DNA of 12,416 bases from CAYLLE01 sp964384485 (lineage in GTDB: Bacteria; Spirochaetota; Spirochaetia; CAYLLE01). Location: NCBI GenBank assembly GCA_964384485.1, contig CAYLLE010000111.1, forward strand, positions 1-12,416, written 5' to 3'. Under the pieces are notes generated by a model. The model saw only the letters and a program-made list of their open reading frames with translations. It made no database searches and had not been told where the DNA came from. The translations under genes and the position numbers were made by a program. Below are positions 1-6,300 of this stretch, piece after piece (positions within the stretch are counted from its first letter, which is position 1; the number at the start of each line of letters is the position of its first letter).

Positions 1-80
1 ATTCCCGGTGATCCCGATTTATGTAATTGCTTGTAATAAAACAATTTATAAATTTTAATGCGAATGTGATCACCGGGAAT
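1..80. repeat. 13-bp perfect inverted repeat flanking AT-rich 54-bp centre
   Basis: The arm ATTCCCGGTGATC at 1-13 is the exact reverse complement of GATCACCGGGAAT at 68-80. The 54 bases between are very AT-rich and hold no open frame of note. The left arm begins at the first base of the window, so the repeat may extend further out. GGTGATCAC-like motifs recur near the ends of IS21-type elements as I recall them, so an element end or small non-coding mobile remnant is possible, but no transposase is visible. It could equally be a protein-binding site. It lies just upstream of the tRNA-Arg promoter. The repeat is certain; its nature is not. Confidence 0.6.
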
Positions 81-110
81 TGCTGCATTGATGATTAAAA
101 CAGGCTGTTA

Positions 111-139
111 TTGACATGATACGGGGGGAATAATACATT
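111..139 (+). promoter_or_regulatory. sigma70-type promoter of tRNA-Arg
   Basis: A perfect -35 box TTGACA lies at 111-116. With a 17-base spacer it is followed by TACATT at 134-139, a 4-of-6 match to TATAAT (a TAATAC alternative sits at 131-136). Transcription would start around 145, a few bases before the mature tRNA 5' end at 150, which fits a tRNA promoter. Called from sequence match and position only. Confidence 0.6.
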
Positions 140-149
140 AAGAAAAACT

Positions 150-223
150 GCCCCGGTAGCTCAGCAGGATAGAGCGAGCGCCTCCTAAGCGCTAGGTCGA
201 ACGTTCGAATCGTTTCCGGGGTA
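150..223 (+). tRNA. tRNA-Arg (anticodon CCT)
   Basis: The cloverleaf folds completely. The acceptor stem pairs 150-156 with 216-222 (one G-U at the end) and the discriminator is A223. The D stem pairs 159-162 with 172-175. The anticodon stem pairs 177-181 with 189-193 around the loop CTCCTAA, giving anticodon CCT at 184-186, which reads the AGG arginine codon. The T stem pairs 199-203 with 211-215 around TTCGAAT. No 3' CCA is encoded, so CCA must be added by nucleotidyltransferase. A promoter lies just upstream. The 3' end touches the stop codon of the opposing kinase remnant at 224, so no separate terminator space exists. Confidence 0.97.
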
Positions 224-906
224 CTATCTTTTCATAAGGGCCGCAATGCGGGAGTTGAGAATATCCTTTTTAACCGGCTTGATGATGACTTCATTCATGC
301 CGGCCTCAAGAAATTTTTTCCGGTCGTTTTTCATTGCATATGCGGTTAGGGCCGCGATCGGGATAGACTCGTTCCGTTCGCCCGCTTCTCCGGAACGGAT
401 TCTCCGGGCGGTCTCCATCCCGTCCATCTCCGGCATTTGTACATCCATAAGAATCACGTCATACCTGTTCTCTTTCAAAAGAGAAAGAACTTCCGTTCCG
501 TTTTCCGCCAGCGAAACCGAATGACCGGCCCCTTCAAGGAAGCTTAGAATATATTTTTGATTGATCAGGTTATCTTCAGAGAGCAAGATCCGGAGGCTCC
601 GAGTAATAAACCGCTGGCCAAATCTATACCGCCGATAAAGACGCGTGAACTTGAAAAGAGCGGTTCCGGATGCTCCTGCATACCCAGGATAGCTGTCTGA
701 AGGATAAACGCCGCAATACCGGAAAGGATCCCCCCCGGAATTTTGAAAAACCATGCGGATAAAAAAATGGGGAAAATGTCTAACGTTCCGGCTGATCTGC
801 CCATCACGTCGTAGAGAAAGTAGAATAAAAAAGCATATAAAATAAACGCTGCGGTAATGAGCAAAAGTTTGACAGTGATTCCCAGCCGGTGATTGTTATA
901 TTTCAA
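224..906 (-). pseudogene. Hybrid histidine kinase remnant (membrane N-terminus + receiver, kinase core deleted)
   Basis: Two pieces of one typical hybrid sensor kinase sit back to back in different frames. The N-terminal piece (906 to about 598) starts at TTG with GGGAG seven bases upstream. It encodes three or four hydrophobic helices with the 'AWFFKIPGG' type segment common at the start of PAS or hybrid kinases, then runs out of frame to a stop at 565. The C-terminal piece (about 598 to 224) is a receiver domain: it opens with LRILLSEDN, carries the phosphoacceptor Asp in LMDVQMPEMDG, the T of ALTAY and the switch Lys in IIKP. Everything expected between (PAS, HisKA, HATPase) is missing, and the frame changes at about 598-600. 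The receiver has no credible start of its own. I infer an internal deletion that left a dead gene; a sequencing or assembly artefact could explain the frame change but hardly the loss of the core. Confidence 0.75.
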
Positions 907-913
907 CCGCAGT

Positions 914-941
914 CTCCCTGATAGTCATGCAGCTAATTATA
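914..941 (-). promoter_or_regulatory. RBS and possible -10 of the kinase remnant
   Basis: On the minus strand GGGAG (918..914) stands seven bases before the TTG at 906..904, and TATAAT (941..936) lies just upstream. No good -35 box is seen at the right spacing. The ribosome site supports the TTG start; the promoter is tentative. Confidence 0.35.
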
Positions 942-982
942 AGCAAGGTTGACTAGATTTTCCGTTTAGAACTGAAATTTAG

Positions 983-1873
983 CTAAACGTTCCGCACGTG
1001 CTCCGCCATAGTTTTAAAAAGCCGTTTGCAAGCCTGGTCGTCGGTGAAATAACCGCCCCCTGAAGTCTCCTGCCGAACGACAACGGTACCGTACTCTTCG
1101 TCTCCGCCGGCTTCTACAACAAAATCCTTAAACCGCCGGTTCGAGGCGGTATTATAACTTTTCCCTTTCCCCCTGCAGATCAGGACGGCATACATATAAG
1201 GAACTTTGCCGTTCGGACCGCTGTTAATGGCTATCTGAAACTGGGCGCCCACCAGATCGTCGGGCATTCTCTTTTTTTCCAGGAGGAATCTTAAATCTTC
1301 CGGAATCTCTCTCCCCTGCTTGTCCTTATCAAACCGGAGATAGGGGGTCAATTTCAGATCATTCGGCAGTGAGACATCAAGAATTGAGGTGAACGAATTG
1401 AGTTTCATGGTTAATTCACCGGGCACCCACAATTTCACCAAACCGGAAAAGAGGAGAGGAACAAAGATGATGAAAATATCAAGGACCACCGCGAAAAATA
1501 CTCCCGACTCGGAGGCAGCGGAAGCGAAAAAAGATATAAAAACAGCGATAATCAGCAGGATTATAAAGACACCCCGGGCAGTAGGATTCAGATAAACAGG
1601 GAGCGACGTGTTTTTACTCCTGTTGATATTCGAGCGTATCCGCTCCACTTCGTCGATAGACACCGGTTTCCATTCTTCATATCCCTGATCTTTCGGCCGG
1701 TTGTCATAATTTTTAGCCCACATCACTGCCCAGCCGGCTATCATTATTAGCGTGCCCCAAATAAATCCGCCCTCAACTAGATTCTGGACTGCCATGCCCA
1801 GTATTTCTATTATAGAAAAGAGTAAAATCCTCAAATAAAAAGGGAGACCTTTTAAATGATATGCCATCTTCAT
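983..1873 (-). CDS. Four-helix membrane protein of unknown function, last gene of radical SAM operon
   Basis: A 296-residue protein I do not recognise. Hydrophobic segments at about 12-30, 36-53, 101-119 and 124-146 predict four transmembrane helices in two pairs, separated by a charged loop of about 47 residues. A soluble C-terminal domain of about 150 residues (147-296) follows, with a Gly/Ser-rich patch near 270-275. The start ATG overlaps the stop of the radical SAM gene as ATGA, and a perfect AAGGAGGT stands six bases upstream (1887..1880), so it should be well translated and coupled to its neighbour. Position suggests it serves the same pathway as the radical SAM enzyme and the Cys-tailed membrane protein, for example as a membrane partner, export helper or sensor. 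That is inference from context only; no catalytic motif is visible. A weak AT-rich hairpin at 963-989 overlaps the stop codon but lacks a T tract. Confidence 0.8.
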   Translation of the reverse strand: MKMAYHLKGLPFYLRILLFSIIEILGMAVQNLVEGGFIWGTLIMIAGWAVMWAKNYDNRPKDQGYEEWKPVSIDEVERIRSNINRSKNTSLPVYLNPTARGVFIILLIIAVFISFFASAASESGVFFAVVLDIFIIFVPLLFSGLVKLWVPGELTMKLNSFTSILDVSLPNDLKLTPYLRFDKDKQGREIPEDLRFLLEKKRMPDDLVGAQFQIAINSGPNGKVPYMYAVLICRGKGKSYNTASNRRFKDFVVEAGGDEEYGTVVVRQETSGGGYFTDDQACKRLFKTMAEHVRNV

Positions 1874-3174
1874 TCCGCTACCTCCTTCTTCAAAATATCT
1901 TTACCGGCATAATCCCAGTACAGCGGACATGCTCCCTGACAGGCGGTAAATGAACCGCATGCTTTACACTCCGGGGGAGCGAATTCCTTATTCTTAAAAT
2001 AAGCTGCTTCTTTAGAAAACCAAACATCCCGGAACGGAGTTCTCAACAGGTTTCCCATGGGCATGCTGTAGCTGGAGCACGGGAGCACATCACCCCTGGG
2101 GGAAACAGAGAGCAGACCGTCCATGGCGGCGCATGACTTGTTTCCTCTGCCCTTCGCGATGGGATTGTAGAAGCAATGAGGAGTGGGAGAATACCAGTAA
2201 AATGTGAGACCGTTCTTCCGAGCTTCATCACCCGCCGCTTCCACAAGACTGCCGGTCTGTTCATAGGGAAGAAACAGTTCTTCCGCGTTACCGTTCACCT
2301 CAGGGGTAGGAATAAAAAGGTTCATTGCGAACCGGTTTATTCCGAGCTTGCTCAGGAAGGCGGGCATCGCCTTGACCGATCCGGCATTAGGACGGGTTAT
2401 CGTAGTATTTGTCTGTACCGAAATGCCCGCGTCCTGAAGAGCCTTAATCCCGTTTACCGTGTCGGAGAAGGATCCGGATATGCCGGTAAGGTAATCATGA
2501 AGATCCGCGGTGTCCGCCTCGATACTTACCTGAGCTGTCCGGAGTCCGGCTTTGTAGAGGCTTTTTGCCCGGCCCTTGTCAGCCAGGGTGCCGTTGGTAA
2601 CCAGATTCGTTCTCAGATCCCGGCCTTCAGCATAGGAAATCATTTTTTCTAAATCCGTCCTTAAAAGGGGCTCTCCCCCGGTAAAGGAAAAGAATGGAAT
2701 CTTTGCTTCATCTTTAAATATCCTGATTATCTTTTTAATCTGATTCAGGGTCATCTCACCGTTTTTCTCTGATTCCTGCTGCCCGCATCCGGCATAACAG
2801 AACCTGCACCGGTTGTTGCACCGGTAGGTAACCGCGATTTCTCCTAAAACCGGCAGCTCGGTAAAATGAAAATCATAGGGCACCGTTTCAACAGCCAGCG
2901 CTTCATCCGGATTATCAAGACTGTTTTCATATAACGCGCGCAGGTTGGAAAAAAACAGCCCCACATCCCGTCCCCGTTCACCCCCCGTGATTTCAGGAAA
3001 GTCCATAACACTTCCGCCGCTGTTCATATGATTCAGCAGAAAAGCCGCGGTTTCGTTGAGCCTTATAACTCTATTCGGCGGCAGGATCATGACATTATCG
3101 TCCGGGCGGATGAAAAGAAATTTCCGGATAACCGAAAAATAGGAGTCGATCCATTTCAAATCAACGGCACTCAA
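1870..3174 (-). CDS. Radical SAM/SPASM peptide-modifying enzyme with N-terminal PqqD-like domain
   Basis: A 434-residue cytosolic iron-sulfur enzyme, likely a peptide maturase. Residues about 20-60 resemble PqqD-type RiPP recognition domains (RPDDNVMILPPNRVIRLNE). The radical SAM motif CNNRCRFC has Cys119, Cys123 and Cys126, followed by GGEP at 166-169. The C-terminal SPASM region shows Cys348-x12-G-x4-Cys366, then C-x2-C-x5-C-x3-C at 403, 406, 412 and 416. The usual last SPASM cysteine is absent. I chose a TTG start at 3174: it overlaps the upstream TGA, GGAGG stands six bases before it (3185..3181), and the longer frame back to 3243 only reads the neighbour's repeat DNA out of frame. SPASM enzymes with such recognition domains commonly modify ribosomal peptides, for example with thioether links. 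The adjacent protein with a cysteine-repeat tail is the obvious candidate substrate. The family call is firm; the substrate is inferred. Confidence 0.92.
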   Translation of the reverse strand: MSAVDLKWIDSYFSVIRKFLFIRPDDNVMILPPNRVIRLNETAAFLLNHMNSGGSVMDFPEITGGERGRDVGLFFSNLRALYENSLDNPDEALAVETVPYDFHFTELPVLGEIAVTYRCNNRCRFCYAGCGQQESEKNGEMTLNQIKKIIRIFKDEAKIPFFSFTGGEPLLRTDLEKMISYAEGRDLRTNLVTNGTLADKGRAKSLYKAGLRTAQVSIEADTADLHDYLTGISGSFSDTVNGIKALQDAGISVQTNTTITRPNAGSVKAMPAFLSKLGINRFAMNLFIPTPEVNGNAEELFLPYEQTGSLVEAAGDEARKNGLTFYWYSPTPHCFYNPIAKGRGNKSCAAMDGLLSVSPRGDVLPCSSYSMPMGNLLRTPFRDVWFSKEAAYFKNKEFAPPECKACGSFTACQGACPLYWDYAGKDILKKEVAE

Positions 3175-4877
3175 TGGGCCCCTCCGGATACACAGGCGGA
3201 ATGGCAGGCTGAATGACAAGCTGAATGGCACGCGGAATGGCACGCGGAATGACAGGCGTTATGACACGCGTTATGACAGGCAGCGTAACAGGCATTCACT
3301 CCGCCCGGCACTGCACTGGGGCTGAAACATCCGGAAAAACACGCGGAGGACTGCATAAACTGCTGGTAGGTCCCCGCGAACTCCCTGGGCAGCCCGTAAT
3401 TTTCCGTCCGCTGGGGATGACGATAATAGTGTCTGCACGGTCCCCAGTAATACCAGTACGGCCCGTACCAATGACGGTGCATCCGGTCGGTGCCGGATAC
3501 ATCCTCCGGTTTCTCGGGTTCCTCTTTTTCTATAAGTCCGCGGTAATGATCCTTTGTCGCGTCCAAATCGCAATCCCAGATCTTTTCCTGAAGTTCTCTT
3601 ACCATCGTCTCGAAAAAATCAGAGAGCAATCCGGAAAGAATTTCACCTTCCGGTGAAAAACACTGGAGGAATTTTTCTTCGATTCCGCTGTTCGCCTTTT
3701 GCGCGCTTTGAATTTCAATTTTAAGGGGATTTTTATCTATCACCTTTATAATACCCTGCCCTTCCAATCCCCCGATCATGATCCCGACTACCGCGGGAAG
3801 AGGCAGATCAAGCAGTAAAGCTGCTTCCGCCGGATGAAGGTTCTCCGCTATTTTACCGGGTACCTGATACGTTCCCAACACAAGTTTCGGCGGGATCCAA
3901 TTGTCGCCGGCCCACTTTATACCTTCAATGCTCTCAACGGTTTTTTCAAAGGATGTATGCTGCCTGTAGTAAAGAAACACCCCGAAAACAAGGATAAGAC
4001 CCAACACTATGAGCAAGGTAAAATCCGGACCCGATTCAGTTTCCCGGCTTAACTGATACTGCCCTCCCGATGTTTCCGCCCTGCTCTCCGGGCGTTCTCC
4101 CAGGAGTGAATAATTCACCGGAACCTTCTCGGAGGGTATGTAAAACTGAATCCTCATACTGCTCCGGGCAGGCACGTCTTCATCATGAAAAAGCAGGGTC
4201 AGGAATTCCCGGCCGTCATCACCCTCCGAAACCGTATAATCAATTTTATAATTCCGGTTAACATATTCTTCAGTAAGCAAACCGAATTCCTGATCTACCC
4301 ATTCACGCTCAGGAGTTCCGTCCACAGGCACGGGCAGGATTATCCGTACCGTCCGGTGGTTTAGCGGATAATCCCAATCCACCGGAGCCCAGTCGAAATA
4401 GAATAATTCCCCTTCATCTTCCGAGCTTGTTAGACCTATGTTTCCGGTTTCTCCGAAATCAACCCCGTAATTAAAATAAAAATGCGCTTCTCCTGAATAT
4501 CCTTTTCCGTCGGCCAGGAGGATGTCATACTTGTTCCCTAAATCTTTGATTTCCAGGGGCCAGCGTACATTACCGGGCAAATCAGCAAAAGACCGGTCCA
4601 TGTTAAACCGGGGTTCACCGGCTGCTCCCTGGAAATAGAATCCGTGCATCTCTCCATCCGATGCCGTCCAATGGGTGGAATAGAAAACATCAGCTAAACC
4701 GTCGGTCCGGATCACCACATCTGTCTCTACCGATAAAAGATCAGCGTCCAATGCCGAAAGAGGCAAGGCAAAAAGAAATGCCTGAATGATGATAAGAATC
4801 AGTACCGTTTTTTGCCTCAGCACCGGCTTATGATACCCTTCAGCAAAATCTCTCACAAATTCATTCTTGTTTTTCAT
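3171..4877 (-). CDS. DUF2207-like membrane protein with C-terminal Cys-every-fourth tail; putative radical SAM substrate
   Basis: A 568-residue membrane protein. A hydrophobic signal or anchor lies at about 24-43, an extracytoplasmic region rich in beta character and aromatics at about 44-283, and a single transmembrane helix at about 286-304. A predicted cytoplasmic part follows, with a winged-helix-like segment (LHPAEAALLL, about 347-380) as in DUF2207 proteins. The tail departs from that family's usual Gly-rich end: an aromatic/His-rich stretch at 467-490, a CFSGC pair (513, 517), then nine cysteines exactly four apart from 530 to 562 in ACHN/ACHS repeats, ending GGAH. With this topology the tail faces the cytosol, where the next gene's radical SAM enzyme would act. 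The start ATG overlaps the upstream stop (ATGA at 4877..4874). Metal binding by the Cys/His array is an alternative to enzymatic modification. The layout is clear; the function is inferred. Confidence 0.85.
   Translation of the reverse strand: MKNKNEFVRDFAEGYHKPVLRQKTVLILIIIQAFLFALPLSALDADLLSVETDVVIRTDGLADVFYSTHWTASDGEMHGFYFQGAAGEPRFNMDRSFADLPGNVRWPLEIKDLGNKYDILLADGKGYSGEAHFYFNYGVDFGETGNIGLTSSEDEGELFYFDWAPVDWDYPLNHRTVRIILPVPVDGTPEREWVDQEFGLLTEEYVNRNYKIDYTVSEGDDGREFLTLLFHDEDVPARSSMRIQFYIPSEKVPVNYSLLGERPESRAETSGGQYQLSRETESGPDFTLLIVLGLILVFGVFLYYRQHTSFEKTVESIEGIKWAGDNWIPPKLVLGTYQVPGKIAENLHPAEAALLLDLPLPAVVGIMIGGLEGQGIIKVIDKNPLKIEIQSAQKANSGIEEKFLQCFSPEGEILSGLLSDFFETMVRELQEKIWDCDLDATKDHYRGLIEKEEPEKPEDVSGTDRMHRHWYGPYWYYWGPCRHYYRHPQRTENYGLPREFAGTYQQFMQSSACFSGCFSPSAVPGGVNACYAACHNACHNACHSACHSACHSACHSACHSACVSGGAH
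3172..3185 (-). promoter_or_regulatory. RBS fixing a TTG start for the radical SAM gene
   Basis: On the minus strand GGAGG (3185..3181) is followed by six bases and then TTG (3174..3172). The TTG overlaps the TGA stop (3173..3171) of the Cys-tail gene, so ribosomes finishing that gene can restart here. The ribosome site lies inside the last codons of the tail gene. Confidence 0.75.
3183..3290 (-). repeat. Nine-unit 12-bp coding repeat giving Cys every fourth residue
   Basis: This part of the membrane-protein gene encodes nine consecutive four-residue units: CYAA, CHNA twice, CHSA five times, CVSG. Cysteines fall at residues 530, 534, 538, 542, 546, 550, 554, 558 and 562. The units differ at synonymous sites (TGT/TGC for Cys, TCC/TCA for Ser, GCG/GCT/GCC for Ala), while Cys is invariant and His is kept in seven of nine. 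That pattern suggests selection on the peptide and not merely recent slippage of DNA copies. Confidence 0.9.
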
Positions 4878-5500
4878 ATACTATCCACATCTTCCCTTGC
4901 TTCGAAGAAATCTAAATCTGTTTCCTGCGGAAGCTGACTCAGACGTTCTTCTTTTATAAATTCCGTCTGCTTCTGAATATAGGCTGCTGTCCTTTGTTCA
5001 ATACGGTTTCCGGATTCATCGTTTACCTCGGAGCCGTATCTCCTTTCCAGGGAGATACTGTCAAGTTCATTTAGATAACTGCCGATTGCCTTAACCGTGT
5101 TATCCAGAGCGGCTGCTGTCTTCGGGAGAAAAACATTCTGCCGTTTTTGATGAGCCAGGCTTCTTCCGGCATGCACCAAAAGATAACTCGTCCGATCCTT
5201 GACTGCGCCCGGCGGGATTCTTAAAGCGGTGAGTTTTTCCAAGAGCTCCTCGGCTTCCGCAATTTTCCTCTGGTTCTGTTCCGCCCGCTCTTCTTCCTTT
5301 TCATTAACTATTTCGCGGGCTCCTCTGCGGCTGAAAAAGATTACCATACCCGCCGCAATATAAATAAACCCGGCAATTACCGGAACCGTAACCGGTAGCT
5401 TAAAAATCACGGTTACGGCGATAATTCCCAGAAGGATACCTGATAGAATGATATTCGTGTTTGACCTTGCATAATATGTCAATGCTTTAGTTAATTTCAT
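4874..5500 (-). CDS. Small two-helix membrane protein of unknown function
   Basis: A 208-residue protein I cannot assign. Two hydrophobic helices at about 17-33 and 38-56 form an N-terminal membrane hairpin. A highly charged, probably coiled-coil stretch follows at about 62-93, then a helical soluble region to the end with no cysteines or recognisable catalytic motif. The gene starts 14 bases inside the end of the Mut7-C gene and its stop overlaps the start of the DUF2207-like gene, so it is embedded in the five-gene operon. Both termini are predicted on the same side of the membrane, probably cytoplasmic given the long charged C-terminal part. A scaffold or assembly role near the Cys-tailed membrane protein would fit the context, but this is a guess. 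Confidence 0.8.
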   Translation of the reverse strand: MKLTKALTYYARSNTNIILSGILLGIIAVTVIFKLPVTVPVIAGFIYIAAGMVIFFSRRGAREIVNEKEEERAEQNQRKIAEAEELLEKLTALRIPPGAVKDRTSYLLVHAGRSLAHQKRQNVFLPKTAAALDNTVKAIGSYLNELDSISLERRYGSEVNDESGNRIEQRTAAYIQKQTEFIKEERLSQLPQETDLDFFEAREDVDSI

Positions 5501-6239
5501 CTTCGTGACCTAAGACAGTATTAAGTTTTTCCATCATTTTCCGGTAATGAGATCCTTTCCAGTAAATGTTTCCACACTTCCTGCATCTGCTGAAATCAGT
5601 ATAATTTTTTTTTGTTTCATTAGGAAGGAGGTGCAGTATATCTTGTTTCGGAACCTTCCTGATTACTCCATTACACCGGATGCACCGTTTAAAGGGGTTG
5701 AGTTTTGTATTCAAATGAAACCGCTCAACAATTTCCCGGAACTGCTTATCCGGATCGGTGTTTCTAACCCAATACCCTCTCCGGACCTCATTCCGCTTCA
5801 GAATTCCGATGTCCCGGGTTAAAACAATACGCGTTTCTTCCTGAGATATAGCCGCAATTTCCGGGTCATCCAAATCATTCCGATAAACAGTGTCGAACCC
5901 GGCCATTCTGAGATACCTTGCCAGGGTTCCGAGATGGACATCCAGGATAAACTTCGTTTCCCGAAGAGGCTCCGGCCGAAGCCGATTGAGTCCCCCGATA
6001 TCGAATGATTCGAACACGGGATAAACCGAGATACGCTCTCCCCCTTTTAGCAGATAACGAAAGGATACGGATTCACCATTCACAAGAATAAGATCAACTT
6101 CGGTGTGGGGAACACCGATTGCTTCAATAGCATCTTTAACCGAAGGCGTACCCGTAAAATGATAGGGGAATGTGCTTTTTCTTACGTCCTTAGGCAGGAA
6201 ATCGTTTAATTCCTGATAAAAGCGGAATTGAGCGTTGAT
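5487..6239 (-). CDS. Mut7-C RNase-domain protein with N-terminal ubiquitin-like domain; apparent ATC start
   Basis: About 250 residues. The N-terminal 80 resemble the ubiquitin-like domain often found before Mut7-C (FRFYQELNDFLP at the start, LVNGESVSFRYLL, ending SVYPVFES). The Mut7-C domain follows (LDVHLGTLARYLRMAGFDT, with further acidic residues in RNDLDD and LTRD), a PIN-like fold linked to RNA cleavage. A zinc ribbon ends the protein, with CIRC and CRKC pairs. The first conventional start is GTG at 6083, but it removes residues 1-52 and has no ribosome site. The frame stays open back to a stop at 6269..6267 and contains no ATG, GTG or TTG before the domain. An ATC at 6239..6237 stands seven bases after GGAGG (6251..6247), which I take as the real start. 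It is the first gene of the operon; a link to peptide modification is not obvious, so it may be a housekeeping passenger. Confidence 0.85.
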   Translation of the reverse strand: MNAQFRFYQELNDFLPKDVRKSTFPYHFTGTPSVKDAIEAIGVPHTEVDLILVNGESVSFRYLLKGGERISVYPVFESFDIGGLNRLRPEPLRETKFILDVHLGTLARYLRMAGFDTVYRNDLDDPEIAAISQEETRIVLTRDIGILKRNEVRRGYWVRNTDPDKQFREIVERFHLNTKLNPFKRCIRCNGVIRKVPKQDILHLLPNETKKNYTDFSRCRKCGNIYWKGSHYRKMMEKLNTVLGHEDEIN

Positions 6240-6300
6240 ATCCTTTCCTCCGGGCTGTAATTTTAATCATAAGATATATATTATAATGAAAGGAGTGATC
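6237..6300. promoter_or_regulatory. Divergent intergenic region between Mut7-C operon and sixA
   Basis: The 61 bases between the two starts must drive both operons. The AT-rich core holds TATAAT on the plus strand (6282-6287) and an overlapping TATAAT on the minus strand (6285..6280). No convincing -35 boxes pair with either, so exact promoters are uncertain. GGAGG at 6251..6247 serves the ATC start of the minus-strand gene; AAGGAG at 6290-6295 serves the plus-strand ATG at 6301 with a five-base spacer. Confidence 0.4.

Noticed and set aside
150..223. Phage or island integration within the tRNA
   Set aside because: No integrase gene and no duplicated tRNA 3' fragment is seen in this window.
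246..524. Plus-strand open frame opposite the receiver domain
   Set aside because: It lies antisense to a clear receiver domain, resembles no protein, and is a shadow of that reading frame.
963..989. Terminator for the radical SAM operon
   Set aside because: The 7-bp inverted repeat CGTTTAG/CTAAACG is AT-rich, has a 13-base loop, covers the stop codon and is not followed by a T tract, so it does not look like an intrinsic terminator.
3175..3243. A longer N-terminus for the radical SAM gene, starting at 3243
   Set aside because: Those codons are the neighbour's 12-base repeats read in another frame, giving a low-complexity Pro/Phe/Ser peptide. The TTG at 3174 has a strong ribosome site and overlaps the preceding stop.
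3183..3290. CRISPR-like array of short direct repeats
   Set aside because: Units are 12 bases with no spacers, vary at synonymous sites and are in frame inside a coding gene. This is a protein repeat.
3225..3656. Plus-strand open frame opposite the Cys-tail region
   Set aside because: It owes its length to the repeat codons of the opposite strand and shows no protein-like features.
6235..6300. Upstream TTG start for sixA
   Set aside because: No ribosome site precedes it, it overlaps the divergent gene's start region, and the family begins at MKYLILMRHG, matching ATG 6301.
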